A stretch of DNA of 64,000 bases from Viscum album (GCA_963277665.1 OY728143.1:228089591-228153590); one strand, 5' to 3'; counted from the first letter of the stretch, positions 21,291-33,931 are shown. Notes: generated by a model not told the origin, from the sequence alone. A program made the numbers and translations.

Positions 21291-22465
21291 AATTTATAAA
21301 TTAAATTTCTTAATGGTCAGCCGCATTGTAACTAATAAATTCCCCAATTGTTCAATTATTTTATAAATTTATCCAACAAATCTGTTTTCCATTATCTAAA
21401 TCATAAATAACGAAATATAAGAACTAATTCATACATTAATTATATACTTGGAAACACCCTTCAACCCATGAATAAATCCCGAATTAATCATCAAAATGGA
21501 TTTACCTTTATTCATAGGATTAACTCCCAAATTAATCATGAATTTTATAAATAAACCAATTAATCATTTGATGTTGATAAATATCATAATTTAATAATTC
21601 AAATTTCACTATATTTTTAGAAATCCAAAAACATGAATTTATATATGAGGATCATTACTAGTAATTTAATACTATACTACCTACCTGAATTATTTGAAGA
21701 ATAAATACCCACTATAAATCCCTGAAAATTGAGTAGCACAATGACATAGATCTAGATCAAAATCTCAAAACCCAAAAACAGGATTTTGGAAAATCATGAT
21801 CTAGAAAACTCCAGGTATATATCGGGAATAATATATATAGATGTCAATAAATAAATACATATCAATCCAATATAGTACATTACATCATTGAAGGATTGAA
21901 TAAATCAATGAGTGAATGAGGGAAGAATGGTAGAAGAATCTACTTACCGAGAGGGAAGTTTCCTTCGATACATCTATTAATTCATGAAGAAAATATGTGG
22001 GGTGGGAAAAAATCATCCAAAGAGCTCAAAAAAATGTGAAGGAGGACCCATGGATTAATTATACCCTATTTGGGGTTAATTCGGAGTTTGAAATTTTTTT
22101 TGAATAAAATATCGGGCATAATTATTTTTGGTGTATGGTTAGATAGGCAGAAACACCATGTTTTATCTAATTGTACACCAACTGTGCGACATTCTTTTAG
22201 GGGTTCATAGTTAATACTATAATGGTTCAAGGTTTCCCAAACTATATTCATGTTTTTTGAATCCTCTATGCCAATGTTTCTACATATTTCTAGGATTGGG
22301 GCATGGATTTTCCTAAATGTGCGGCAATAGTGCCCAACCACACTTTTTATTTTTCTAAAAAATTACCTAACATTATCCAAAAAACCCAATTTTAATAATC
22401 AATATAAATTGAAATATCATACCATTAATAAATCACAAATAAAATCCAAAAATATTTAGATCATG

Positions 22466-24339
22466 CACATGGTGTTATATGTTTATGGTGTAAATGTTTT
22501 AATCCATATTGGAAGAATGAAATAATTTAATTTCACTAAATAATACAATTAAAATTCCAAAAGATTAAATGATAACCCCCATTAAAGTCCCATATTATAT
22601 TAATGAGAATCTTCTTATGACTTACATCATTTAAAACATTATAAATTAAATAATTTGTGATAAATTTAATAACACTGATACATTAAATATTACATAGAGA
22701 ATTGCCTCTAAAAGAAACATTCCCATCTATAATTATTATTATTGTCCAAAATAACATTTTGAATTAATTCTTATGCTTGTAAAAACATTTTCTATGTATA
22801 ATATTATTTTTCTACATTCCATAATCCATTCTACCAAAAATTAACATTTTAATATTTTTCAATGAAGACATTATTGGGTCTATAATTAAAATAAAAATAA
22901 TAGAATTCCAATCAACATTGAGTCATTATTCTTATATAGAAAATATTCCAATTTTTTGTGATATAATTATCATGAAATCTAAATGGATTTATATTGTTTA
23001 ACAAATATATATTTTCCCAATGTCCACCGCTTTGAAACTGTGAACTAAATGGTTTAGTCTTTAGAGTAAAATAACTAGACTGAAAATGTGTTATTTTCTA
23101 TAGTAAAATACATTCTAGTAGTATTTATATGTTTTAAAACCCACTTTTAGAGGTTAGGAAATATTTTAATTAATCATTCAAAATATAAGAAATGTTTCCT
23201 CATACTAAAAAATCCTAATATATTTTTAAAAATAATTCTATTAATCATTATATGAGATTGAATTTGAATTATTATAACTATGAAGTATTATAATAAATTT
23301 ATAATATAATTTTTGAAATTTTTTAATTTTTAGTATCATGTTATAATTTGTTTTATTTATAGTATTTTATTATTTTATTATTATTTTTATCTATATATGT
23401 CACATTTCTTTTATTTCGTTGAATGTAGGAAAAATGTCATCATAAGTATATGTAACAAAATTTACTTCTTATGAATAAAGAGAACTACATTGATAATTAT
23501 ATTCAGGATAACAAAACATTTGATTTTAGATTATGAGTGGATTAAATTGTAAATTCATCACATAGTAGTACTTATTATTTGGAATTTCAACACTAAATTC
23601 GAAAACTTTTTGATCAGCACAACTATCATCTGGAAAACATTATGAAAGAATATCTCATCCCTTAGATCTCCATATATCTGATCCATTAAGATTTTTATGC
23701 CCTTATTTTTATAGAAAATTCAGAATCATTTTTAATTCTTTCCAATCCATTGATAATCTGGTCTTATATATTAAGGAATCATATAATCATAAAAGATAAT
23801 TTAACAACAATATTTCTTATAAATTTTATCTATACTATTTTTATTATACTAATAATGAATTTATTTATTTTTTACTATTTTAAACATCATGTTTTTTATC
23901 TATGTGAGTTCAATAACATCACATGTTTTTAAAATGAAACACTATTTTTGATACCGTACAAGATACACCACATAATTCATAAAGGAACAAATAAATAATG
24001 TTTATTAATGAGGCAATTATAGAATATAAATTATAATTGATTGAATGAAAATTATTATATAAATAATTAAAATATTTATTTAATATGTATATATAATTAA
24101 TTATTTGATGAATAAATATTTACAAATGAAAATAAAACCTTTTTTTTAAAATAACGAAATATTTTTCTAAAAAACTATTCAATTATTCGTATGTGTGTTT
24201 TATAATAATAAATAATAAAATTACTCTTGATTGATTATTATGATTAATTATATATATAACATGTTAATTCTAATATTTAATATTTATGTTATGTATTTAT
24301 AATACATTATATAATTACAAATCCAATTTTAATTATAAA
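22466..24339. other. AT-rich spacer, nothing recognised
   Basis: No coding similarity, LTR terminus or tandem repeat recognised. The short plus-strand open frame at 23750-23932 is a hydrophobic, T-rich translation typical of chance frames in AT-rich DNA. Confidence 0.45.
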
Positions 24340-27300
24340 TGTAGTATTCTTCCTGGGAAAAAACTTTTTTCCCACCTTGTGAGGGAAAAAATGATTTAAA
24401 GATATTTTTGAAATTTTATTAATTTTAATTGAAAAACACAATTCATATTTGACATATGAATATCAAAATTTTCTTTTGTTGATTTTTGTTTTCTAATGAG
24501 AGTCATTTTTGAATGAATAGTGAAAATGAACACTATTTTAATTGACAACTTTTTTCATATGATTTATTTATATAGGGAGATTATATTTTTTACTTGTTTT
24601 AATTTATATTTATATAAATATTTTACTATTTAATTCAACTATCATCATTTGAATAAATTTCAAATTGAATTTCAATTTGAAAACAATTCAATTATTCAAA
24701 GGTTTATTCATTAAAAAATTATTTTCTCATTCATTCAATGGGATTAATTTGTATTTTGTTTTATAAATTTATATATTTAGAATTTAAAAAACTGGATTAT
24801 ATATTTATAACAAGAAGGTCAAAATATTAAAAATAATTCCCTTTTAATATCTGAAAAATTTTGAAAAGTAATACTAGTAATTTATATTACCATTGTTATC
24901 TGAAAATAGAGTAATTCAATTTACCATGGTTATGTGTAATGAGTATTTATCATCCCTAACCATTAAAAGATATCTTATTAACCTATTTATGGAAATTTGG
25001 ATGAGAATATAACCTTATGATTTTATATTAAAAGGAATGATAATTTTTTATAGTTATGTTTTTAACAAAAGAAATATTTTTAATATCAAGATATTTTAGG
25101 AATATGTTTGGCTAAAAATATTCTTTATGAAGATTAATTTGATATCAACATCTAGGTAATTTATTTGTATTTTTTATTGATAAAATAATCACCTTAAATG
25201 GTGACCCAATGACGATGCAACAATTGTTTAATTAATGAAAGATTCAAATAAATGATATTTAAAATAGAAAAATGTACATAATATGATTTATTTAATATCA
25301 TCCATAAATAAAATGTAGGAAAATGATATTTTGTTAATAGGTTAAAAGATTTGTTTTTAATATAAAATTTATTTATTATTTTTTAAAAATTTCATTTGAT
25401 GAGTCATGTCAAAATTTTTATTAATGACCTACAAAATTTATAATATTTTATTAAATTGTTTTATTTTTGTAAAAATATAAAATTCATCCAACTGATTCTT
25501 ATATGCCTTAAAATTTCATCCAAGGCTCATTTATCGGTCCTTTGTAATTTTATACAATTATATTACCCCTCAAATTGAAAAATTCAAGATATCATGGTTT
25601 GAATTAAAAAGGTTAAATCAGGGTTAACACTAAATGATAATAATTAGAAATAGTAAAAAACATATATAATTAATAATTTACAGAAGAATTTAGAACCAAT
25701 AAAAATCAATAATCTAAATTAATAAGTGTTGATTCATTTGGATTACAAATTTTATATATATTAATTTAATATTTTGAAAAATGATAAGAGTTCTCCTCCC
25801 CACTTTTATAAAAGGGAACCTCTTCTCTTTTATTGATCACACCTAAATTCCTATTTGTTTCATAAAATATTTTCAAAAATACCTTCCTATAATTCCTACC
25901 CACATTATAGTTCTCTTATTTTATGTATTACACCATCCTAAATTGGTTTTATGGTGTTAAGAAATGGATGTGGTCTGAAGAAGATGGGCCGTTTTATATT
26001 AGACAATTCTATTTTATTTCTCCTCCCACATCCATCAAATCATCTTCAACCATAATAACCCAAGTATCCTAAAAGTAATTATTATTTATTATCAAAATAA
26101 TTATATTTTTTTATTTTTATATAATCATTTGAATCCTTCTCAACTTCCATAAAATGGGAAAATATTTATTGGTCTGTAGAATGGCGAACTATAACCTCAT
26201 AGACCGATGTAATTTATTTGCAAAAAACCCCTCAAGACTAGTTATAATTATGTTATTAATATTTATATACGGTATTAATGACATATTTTTCATTATTATA
26301 AAATAATATATCATTTAATTCTTTATATTCTATGAACATAAAAATTACAATGTTGTTCATATGTACTTGTGAACTGTCACTTGTATGAAGTAATGAGATT
26401 CATTTATTATGAACAACAATGAAGGGATGATATATATAAGTATATTCTAATTATATATATATGATATTAATGATGTTATGATAATTCTATAAATATTATA
26501 TCATACACAACTTCTTCCAATAAGAAATACTAAAAAATGGAAATGTTACTCTTTCGTACATACACCTTAATGTATCAACAATTGTAATGTAGTTCATTTT
26601 TCATATCCCTATTTAATGGATAGATTATAAAGTAAAATTAATTTATAAAATTTATTATTATTTCTTGAGTATTATTATGTATATGAAGTACTTATGACCA
26701 TTTTGACAGTAGATATCAATGTAAATTCATTTAGGACACATGTATCGAATATCAACAAAACATATAACGTGAACTTATAAAATTAAATAAATATGACAAC
26801 ATCGTAATCAGTGATATAAAAGGAATAATAAAATAAGGTTGAAATGACAGTTAATGAATAACGTAAGCTTATTATTTCGAAAGAAAAAGGACTTAGGTGA
26901 CAATTTAGACTCATGGTAAGGGGTATCGTCTCAATATCCTTTCCTAGATGCAAATTTTGATGTTACTCAATCAATATATTTTATGAGGCGTGTATATATA
27001 AACATTTACATATAATACCACTAATTTATTTATCTATTGGTTATGTAATTTTTTTTAATTTTTACTATTTCATGGCGATTATGAATTAAATGTTTAATGT
27101 GGTATGAGCCATTTTGAATGTTTAACGATTTAACTATCAAATATTTTTCTCCATGCCCATATTATTCATATTATTTTATATTATTAAATAAATATTATAT
27201 CTATATATAAAATAATTACAGGTTTTTAAAAAGGGAACTTTTTACATATTTCATATAGATTGATTTCTCAAATGAGAAAACAAATGTTCTATTATTAATG

Positions 27301-28241
27301 TACAAGAGGAAAATAAATGTTCTGTTACCATGTCCATTTTATATGGATTAATCTAAAAGTAAAAATGTTATATAAAATTAAAACCCCTACATTAACATTT
27401 TATTATTTTATTTATTTAAAAAAAATCAAAATAAATGTGCATTTTATGTTTAAAATAGGATTTTTAATGGTAATGGTATTTTATTATCTGAAAGTAATTT
27501 TCATAAGACTTTAGAATATTTTTTTTGATGATGAAATGATTTATTACATGTTGTGGTTCCTGGATATTATAAATGATAATAACACCCATATTGGGTTGGG
27601 TGATCCCGTTATAGTATAAAAAATGGGTACTCTTAGATAGGGCTCCATGTCATTGGGTATATTGCAGATTGATGTCGACCGTATGCTTATTTCATTTGTA
27701 AGGATTCTATAAGGGTTCAATGATATGCTATCCCATGGTACCAAAATGATTTATTCTATGATTTATATTGATTTTAAATGGAATCATTTGTTTTCATAAG
27801 GCAAAATAAGTTTTCTTTATTAATTAATGATATTTACCATTATGGGTATAATGTTATGTTTTCAAGGATAAATATTTCACGGGTTTTCATGTTTTCATAT
27901 GAATAGATGGTTTACTTCATTTTTTTATCCCTTTTTGATATTTTTTCAAATCTAATGTATTATAATTTTCAATTGTTATTAATATTGGTAAGGAAATAGA
28001 ATATTATAGGATGAAACCATTGATGATGTTTCTTGAAAGAAATTCAATATTATTTTACGAAGGATTCATTTAGTAAAAAAATAGATACTGAGTATTAGTT
28101 TTATCCTGTAATACATGGGTTTACTATGTATGAGTTTTTCCTAATTCTGTAAGAATATAAACCAAAATGATATTTTGGAAAATAATGTGATTTCTAGTTT
28201 AAAATATTTATAATAAGTAATATTGGTGGTTAGGTCCATAT
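24340..28241 (+). repeat. 5' LTR relic of the plus-strand element
   Basis: Similarity to the reverse complement of 2149-5685 is patchy but in order. Best blocks are GAATATCAAAATTTTC...TTGAATGAATAGTGAAAA (about 24465-24530), CTCCTCCCCACTTTTATAAA (25793), and TGAGATTCATT (26395). TG at 24340 is the most likely start; the end just before the primer site at 28244 is better supported. Confidence 0.55.
25800..25816 (+). promoter_or_regulatory. Relic LTR TATA box
   Basis: CACTTTTATAAAAGGGAACC aligns with the TATA region of the young LTR read on its coding strand (CTTATAAAAGGCCCCC with its pyrimidine-rich CTCCTC flank). It is one of the best-kept parts of this relic. Confidence 0.5.
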
Positions 28242-28243
28242 AG

Positions 28244-28255
28244 TATGTATCAGAG
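28244..28255 (+). promoter_or_regulatory. Relic tRNA-iMet primer binding site
   Basis: TATGTATCAGAG on the plus strand matches TTGGTATCAGAG of the young element. The downstream ATTGGAAATTTGGATGTTTT aligns with the young leader block CTTGGAAGCTAGATTTAGAT. The preceding bases AATATTGGTGGTTAGGTCC align with the inner end of the LTR. Confidence 0.6.
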
Positions 28256-28562
28256 TATAATTTTGAAAGCATTGGAAATTTGGATGTTTTCTAAAGTGTT
28301 AGGGATATCATCTTGATTGTATAATTTTATGGTTAATAATAAGATCAATGTCATCCAAAAAAACATTTAAGGATTTATATTATCAAACTATTGTGTGATT
28401 AATGGAATATTAGGAGAGAAATATATTTAGGTAATTATGGGTTATTTTTTCAGAGGAAAAATGAAAGGGTGGAGATAAAATTTGACACTAAAACATGTTA
28501 TGATAATTTTTTTATAAAATTATAATATTTAAGGACTTTTATAATAATTTTATTGTTTTAGA

Positions 28563-28684
28563 AAATGGATAACTTTTAGGATGGGTATCAAACCATCACA
28601 TTTGGTCAGGTAGGAGGAATTGAACCCAAAAATGAAGGTTGATAACGGTGCATCGCCTACCAATAGCCTACATAATGTCTGGGT
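28563..28684 (-). mobile_element. tRNA-derived SINE-like unit, copy 2
   Basis: The minus strand carries GACATTATGTAGGCTATTGG (A-box region; copy 1 has GACATCCTGTAGGCTAGTGG), the B-box-like GGGTTCAATTCCTCC, and a body GATGGTTTGATACCCATCCT...GTTATCC that aligns with GACGGGGTATGCCCCACCCT...GTTGTCC of copy 1. The B box is closer to the tRNA consensus (GGTTCAANTCC) than in copy 1. Like copy 1 it lies antisense to the LTR element that contains it. Confidence 0.65.
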
Positions 28685-29824
28685 TATTATGTACATTTAT
28701 TTTTTAGTTAAACTATTTTATGAATGGATAATATGTTTATTTTAGAAATTTTTTTATCTAATATATAACATTGGGATTGTAAGATTATTTGGTGATAAAG
28801 TGATTGCAGTTATTTGAGAAGATGATTACTATTTTGGAAACATTATATTATTATATAAAATAGAATATTATGGGATTTTATTGGATAAATAAAGGATTAA
28901 TTATATTGTAGTGTAAAATATTATTATATGATTATTTAAGTTATTTATGTAAATGGATACCATTATTAGAGAATATTTTAATTGAGAACATTAATTTTTT
29001 GTATGAGACATTAAGTGTGATTGATATTAAATGGAGATAAATGTTACATTAATCATAGAAGATTTTGTGATTAAATAATTGTTTGGGATTTAAAGAATAT
29101 TTTTGATGAAATTTAAGAATACTTATTTTTTTATTTTTATCATTATGTGCCATTGTTAATATTTAGGAGAATGAACTAGTAATTCATATACGCTTTTTTA
29201 TTTTTGGTTAATTATATTATCTTGTATGAAAATTTGGTTTTGGTTAATGAATTATTATAATATTAATGGATATTTAATCTTTTCATGATTATATGACTCC
29301 ATATATGTTTATTCTAATCCAATAGGCCTGAAAAATTCATCTTGAATACTCAGTATATGGACAAAAAGTTGATCATGTGGTAGAAAATGATTAATTTATG
29401 AAAAAAATATTCATTTAAGTGTAATTACTTATGTCTCTATTCTAGGATGTAAAATAATTCCTAAAATCTATAAGAAGGATCATAAAATAAAAAAATTGTC
29501 TATTTTTGTTTTATTAATAAGAAATAAATTATCTTTTAAACCATCATAGATTAATGGATTTGTGATTGTTAAATATATCATTAACCTATTCTCTATCTGT
29601 CACTATCAGAACTATGTTGTTATTGGTTCTTGGATATCTAGGTTTTCTTAATTTGAACCCTCCTATGTGTTATCTCATGTGAGCTTTGTACTTATCCTTA
29701 TTTATTTTAATGTTAATGTGTCATTAATTTTTTTTGATATGGGATTAAAATAGAGGTATTTTGAAAAAAAATCATATCTTGTGTTTTTATCATGATTTCC
29801 AATAGTGAGGAATCATTTAATTAA

Positions 29825-29837
29825 GGGTGGGGGAGAA
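29825..29837 (+). promoter_or_regulatory. Relic polypurine tract and 3' LTR start
   Basis: GGGTGGGGGAGAA is followed at once by TGTATCATCCCAAT. The young element has GCAGGGGAGAA followed by TGTAACACCCCGAG on its coding strand. This fixes the strand of the relic and the start of its 3' LTR at 29838. Confidence 0.7.
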
Positions 29838-30021
29838 TGTATCATCCCAATATTTTAATTGGAAACACTATAGGCTATAATATACAACATACTCCACATC
29901 AAGATTAAATGAAAACTAAATATTATTACTTAATATGGTTATTATTTGATAGCCATTAGAATGGGATGAATGAACATGATTATGTGAATTAAAACTATAT
30001 ATTTTAAAAATTTATATATAA

Positions 30022-30190
30022 TGTAACATCCCAACCCCAGTTTCCCAGTGTCTGTGCATTATTATAATACATCAACATGATTACATAGAATCATGTCCCA
30101 AAGGACCGACCAGTTTAGCATTCTTGGAAAATAGATTCCACACATGAAGGTTTCATTACACTTTTTGACATTCAACATTACATAAATAAT
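30022..30190 (-). repeat. Minus-strand LTR terminus of the gag-element family
   Basis: TGTAACATCCCAACCCCAGT and the following CCAGTGTCTGTGCATTA, ATCATGTCCCAAAGGACCGA, CCAGTTTAGCATTCTTGGAA blocks align with 2149-2310 of the young LTR. Similarity fades near 30190. No primer site is adjacent at the left, as expected if this is the inserted 3' end of a minus-strand element abutting the older plus-strand relic. Confidence 0.7.
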
Positions 30191-31329
30191 CCATTGAGAA
30201 TGAAATTATTTGTAAAGAGAAGGAATTTTTTATGTATTTTTTTTAAATATATGGGAATTTTATGACTCTGCCAAAATTTACGACGTGTTATTCCAAGGCC
30301 CGGAGTGCCTACTATAAATTCATGAACTCTTGTTCGGGTACATTCAGTAAACGTGCGAGTTGGTTTTTCTAACATATTAACCTATAATCAGAATTGAAAT
30401 ATGAGGATATATTTGAACTCGTAGTGCCGAAATTCTCTTATGGAGACCTTCACCTCGACCGAAGTGGATCTAGAGTGAAAGGTAGAATTTGGATTTTTAA
30501 TGAATGAATAAAATATAATAAAATGGTGTAACATTTTATTTTTCTTTTATTTTGAAACCACCCAGGTGGATATTTAGTAGGGGTACCACCTGAACTAAAA
30601 CATACCATGATAGGTTATGGAGGTGGGTACCACCAAGCCTAACCTCCCATGACAGGTTATAGTGGTGGGGACCACCCAAGACATAAAACCCCTTAAACAC
30701 CATTGAACTCCCCTCTTAATGGGGATAACCCTCTTGAGATTCCCCACATTAATGGTGACACCCCCTTTAAATAATTTTATCAACTCAATTTACTAATTAA
30801 TCCAATTTGAAAATTATGCCAACAACATAATAGATAAAAAAATCTATTATTTGGACTACCTCTTCATTTTGTGGAATTTGGCGGAAGGAGCCTTTAGAGA
30901 AAAATCTCCAACGAAGAACACCAATGAAGAACATCGACATCGACTTCAAATTCTTCCACGGGACATTTGTTGAAGAGGAATATCATCAACATCAATAGAC
31001 CAACGTTCGAGGAAACATCGATGTCACCGATGGTTGCCTATTCCCAATGACATTGTCTCCTTCCCTGTTGACAATCTTCGACGAATCAAAAGAACGAGGT
31101 AGGGGTTGTTATTGAATTCATGAAATTCCTCATTCAGGAAAAGCATGGCGAACATATCTTAACCAAGAGGAGTTGATCCACTATTTGTATAAAATTGTAA
31201 TGTTTGTCGATTCATGATTCTTGTTCTTGTTGAATCGCTTGCTACCTGTCAAATGCAGAGGGTGTGAGAAAAACAATCATGGACCGACCCCTCTGCCATT
31301 ATTCTTGAATGGTGTATCCTTCGCGATTA
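30191..31329. other. Unassigned repeat-derived stretch
   Basis: More CG dinucleotides than the surroundings, suggesting younger DNA. It contains a two-copy tandem repeat of about 48 bp at 30590-30690 (CCATGATAGGTTATGGAGGT and CCATGACAGGTTATAGTGGT, each followed by GGG(T/G)ACCACC). No protein similarity was recognised in 30850-31330. Confidence 0.4.
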
Positions 31330-31900
31330 AAGAAGATGAATTTGGAGATGGAAACCCGTACCGGCGGTTGGCACCCGTGAATCTTGAGAACCTCTGATGA
31401 AGGAATGACACCCCACTACCTTGTGGCCTCCATGCCCCTCAGTGCTCTTCCCTCCAAGGCTATTTCCATCTCGCGACCTCCACGCGTTGCACCATAGCCT
31501 CGCTATGCTGCCCCGGACGAGCCGCTCCACTGCTCCGCGACCTCCTCCCTCTCGGCCGAGCTGCCACATGACCTCACCGCGCTGCCCCGTGGCCTGGCCG
31601 AGCTGCCCCGGCCAAGCTGCCTTGTGGTCATGCACTCTCGCGGCACCCTCGTGGCCAAGCCATCTTTCACCCTCACAACACCCCTGAGGCCAAATTTCCC
31701 AGCACCCTCACGGCGCCCCGTGCGGCCTAGCCGCCCCGCGCCCTAGCGGCACCCCCACGACCCTCTGTAGCCTCGTGGCCACCCACAGCCCTCCACGGCC
31801 CCTCGCGGCCCTCATGTCCTGCCTCGCCAGGCCCAACAGGTCGGGCTGGGTCGACCCAAACTAGGTCGACCCAGGCCGGGGCGGACCAGGTCAATAAAAA
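31330..31900. other. GC-rich island
   Basis: About 570 bp dominated by GCC, CCTCG, GCGGC and CCC motifs inside a window that is mostly about three quarters A+T. It includes repeats of CTCGCGGC/CTCGTGGCC and ends with GGTCGACCCA...GGTCGACCCAGG. Open frames on both strands (for example 31421-31687 plus and 31727-31933 minus) give low-complexity P/R/S- or G/E/A-rich translations, typical of GC-rich non-coding DNA. It may be part of an LTR or an inserted GC-rich fragment; I recognise no gene. Confidence 0.55.
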
Positions 31901-32064
31901 TGACGAATCATAATGGAGAATAAAAATTATCAAGATTTTGTAACTAATTTACATCAGTTAACTATTCATTTAACAAATATTCCATTACTATTCACCAATC
32001 ACCAAATGAATTTTTTTAGTAATTATGACCATAATGAATAGTAAATAAGAACACTATATTATGA

Positions 32065-32980
32065 AGACACGCTAAGTAATTATACTCACAAATCACCTAT
32101 TATTTTGATTTTTTCAACTGGATACTTATTTTCAACATCCAAATGAATTATAAATCTCAATTCAATCGTCGAAACCTCATCAAATAATGATATAAATGAT
32201 GCGTTGAATAAAATTAGGAACATCATATGCATATATAAAATAAAATAAACCATACACTTTTAAAAACTATTCAATTTATTAAATTACAATTTCCATTAAA
32301 TGGTTTAGATAAACATATTTGTAGGAGAAAAAAATATAATAAAAAAACCTCATGATTACTCTAATAAAATTATGAATTGGACGATGAAAGAAGCTTCTAT
32401 ATAGAAGATCACCTATTTCTGATAGTATCAATCATCTAGGTCATATAATCAAGATTTAATAATTGTTACTCAAATCAATCCTTTACCCAATAAATAATCA
32501 GTTATTTGTTGATGAATATCCCCTTCTCTCATAAATATTTTCTTCAATGGCCATATAGATATTTCATTAATTTTGGAAGTCAACTATGTAAAAATTTAGA
32601 TATGTGGAACTATTTAGAATGTGGATATATAAATTACAATCCAAGACACTCCCAACTTTGTATTTAGAATCAATGACCATATGTGAAAATCGATCTATGT
32701 AACCATTTTTCTACAATATAATATGATTCATATTGAAGAATCACTTACATGATTGCAAAAAAATCCTTTTAAGTTGACATTAGTAGTTGAGACATGCTTA
32801 TACAGTTATTTTGTGAATTTTTGAAAAATAAATTCAATTAAATAAAATCTTGAATAAAAATAGAAAATTATTTATAATTAAAATTATTAAAAAACATATA
32901 AATAAATCATTGAATTCTAGGATATTTAAATGGGAAGAAAATTTTGTTCTAGTAGTGAAATTTAAAAAAATATTTATACA
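32065..32980. repeat. Diverged dispersed repeat, copy 1 (about 0.9 kb)
   Basis: Aligns in order with 51700-52620. Matching blocks include GTCGAAACCTCAT (32168), ATTAAATGGTTTAGATAAAC (32294), GAAGCTTCTATAT (32390), CTAGGTCATATAATCAAGAT (32434), TGTGAAAATCGATCTATGTA (32682), and TTTTGTTCTAGTAG (32942). No coding capacity. Its right end lies just before the LINE relic. Confidence 0.6.
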
Positions 32981-33167
32981 GAAATTTAAATTTCAAAAAT
33001 CATATGATGAATTAAATTTCATTAAAATTACCCAATAAAGTCATAGAGAATTTTTTTTCATAAAATGCAATGAGATTAATCTATGAAAATAACATCATTA
33101 AATCACACAATGTATTGGTAAATAATTTTTCTCCAATGTGGTGCTACCTCATACGATCAATGCTAAG

Positions 33168-33790
33168 TTTCAAAACATAAAAACTAATGTGAATAATGTC
33201 GATGTGATTCATTATTGTAGACCCATTTCTCTTATCAATAATATTTATAAATTTATCTAGGAAATCATAGCTAACATTCTTTCAAGCATCATGAATAAAA
33301 TTGTCTCACAGAACCAATTTGGTTTCCAAAAGGGTTGATCAATTCATGACTGTATCAGTCTGGATTCAGAATGTATGAACAACTGAAATAAACCCAACAT
33401 AGGAGGTAACATTGATATTAAACATTATATTAGGAAATCCTTCGAGACTATGGACTGTTGCTTCATATTCAAAGTCTTGTATGGCATTGGATTTAATGCA
33501 CAATTCATCTCTTCGATCAAAACACTTTTACACTCAGTGTGTATCTTTATTTTGATTAATGGATTCCAAAATGTTATTTTAAATGCACTAAATCAACCAA
33601 GAAATGTGATCCTCTCTCTATCATCATTTTCTTAATAGTGGAACACTAACATTTCTGCCTGATTAATCATCTAGTGACCCAGGATAAATCGAAACCCATT
33701 CTTCTCTCTTAGAATGTAAATGCTCCTAATCAAATTCTGTTTGATGATGACATTATTCTCTTACTTAAATCTTATTAAAGTTATATCAAC
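33168..33790 (+). pseudogene. LINE reverse transcriptase remnant
   Basis: The translation from 33168 gives CRPISLINNIYKFI, then (after a stop) EIIANILSSIMNKIVSQNQF, GFQKG, a stop, and SIHDCISLDSE. This matches the non-LTR RT block RPISL.N..YK.I..ILA.RL......I...Q.GF..GRSI.D. Further on, CFIFKVLYGIGFNAQFIS and the ILINGF block correspond to the next RT segments. Around 33738 LFDDDIIL replaces the catalytic FADD box, so the first catalytic-box position is altered. At least four stops and several frame changes make it non-functional. Confidence 0.75.
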
Positions 33791-33931
33791 ATCCTCAAAT
33801 ATATTCCCTCACCCTATAAAGAGGTTTCTCACCAATCCATTACTTGGAAAAACTCATTCATCATCTTTGGGAAAAAATTCACCCCCAACAGAAAATGTAA
33901 CATTATCAACGAACATGGACTTAATGAAGTT

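Larger units (their letters stand above)
12881..22465 (-). mobile_element. Non-coding LTR retrotransposon with giant LTRs (LARD-like)
   Basis: Two diverged direct repeats of about 4 kb (12881-16930 and 18436-22465) flank about 1.5 kb of internal DNA. Seen directly: TGTAACAGCCC and TGTAATATATC at the matching LTR ends, a tRNA-iMet primer site just inside the right LTR on the minus strand, and a purine-rich tract next to the left LTR. The internal domain encodes nothing recognisable. Long LTRs with a non-coding interior are the definition of LARD elements, which move only with enzymes supplied in trans. LTR divergence is much greater than in the element at 2149, so the insertion is older. The outer end near 22465 is approximate and no target-site duplication was identified. 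Confidence 0.8.
18436..22465 (-). repeat. Right (5') LTR of the LARD-like element
   Basis: It aligns in the same block order with the left LTR: CATAAAAAATACCAATATCT (18638), ACTCAAAAGTAAAGACACCA (18742), the AT-rich arrays (19420-21290), CCCTGAAAATTGAGTAGCAC (21720), GAGCTCAAAAAAATGTGAAG (22022), and AAAATCCAAAAATATTTAG (22441). No clear TATA box was identified. The end at about 22465 is where similarity fades. Confidence 0.75.
24340..30021 (+). mobile_element. Old plus-strand relative of the gag-type LTR element
   Basis: A heavily decayed element in the opposite orientation to the one at 2149. Read on the plus strand, family landmarks occur in the right order: outer U3 (24400-24560, against the reverse of 5570-5070), TATA region (25795-25850), the GTACGTAC block relic (26365-26410), a GGTGATCCCGTTATAG block (27595-27615, against GGTGGAGCCCGCTATAG), the primer site (28244-28255), a leader block TTGGAAATTTGGATGTTTTC, the polypurine tract (29825-29837), and the LTR start TGTATCATCCC (29838). 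The internal domain is about 1.6 kb with no gag visible. The 3' LTR is cut after about 180 bp, where a minus-strand LTR terminus begins (30022). Confidence 0.6.

Noticed and set aside
31421..31933. Open frames on both strands of the GC-rich island (88, 102 and 68 codons)
   Set aside because: GC-rich DNA lacks stop codons by composition. The translations are low-complexity and overlap on both strands; no domain was recognised.
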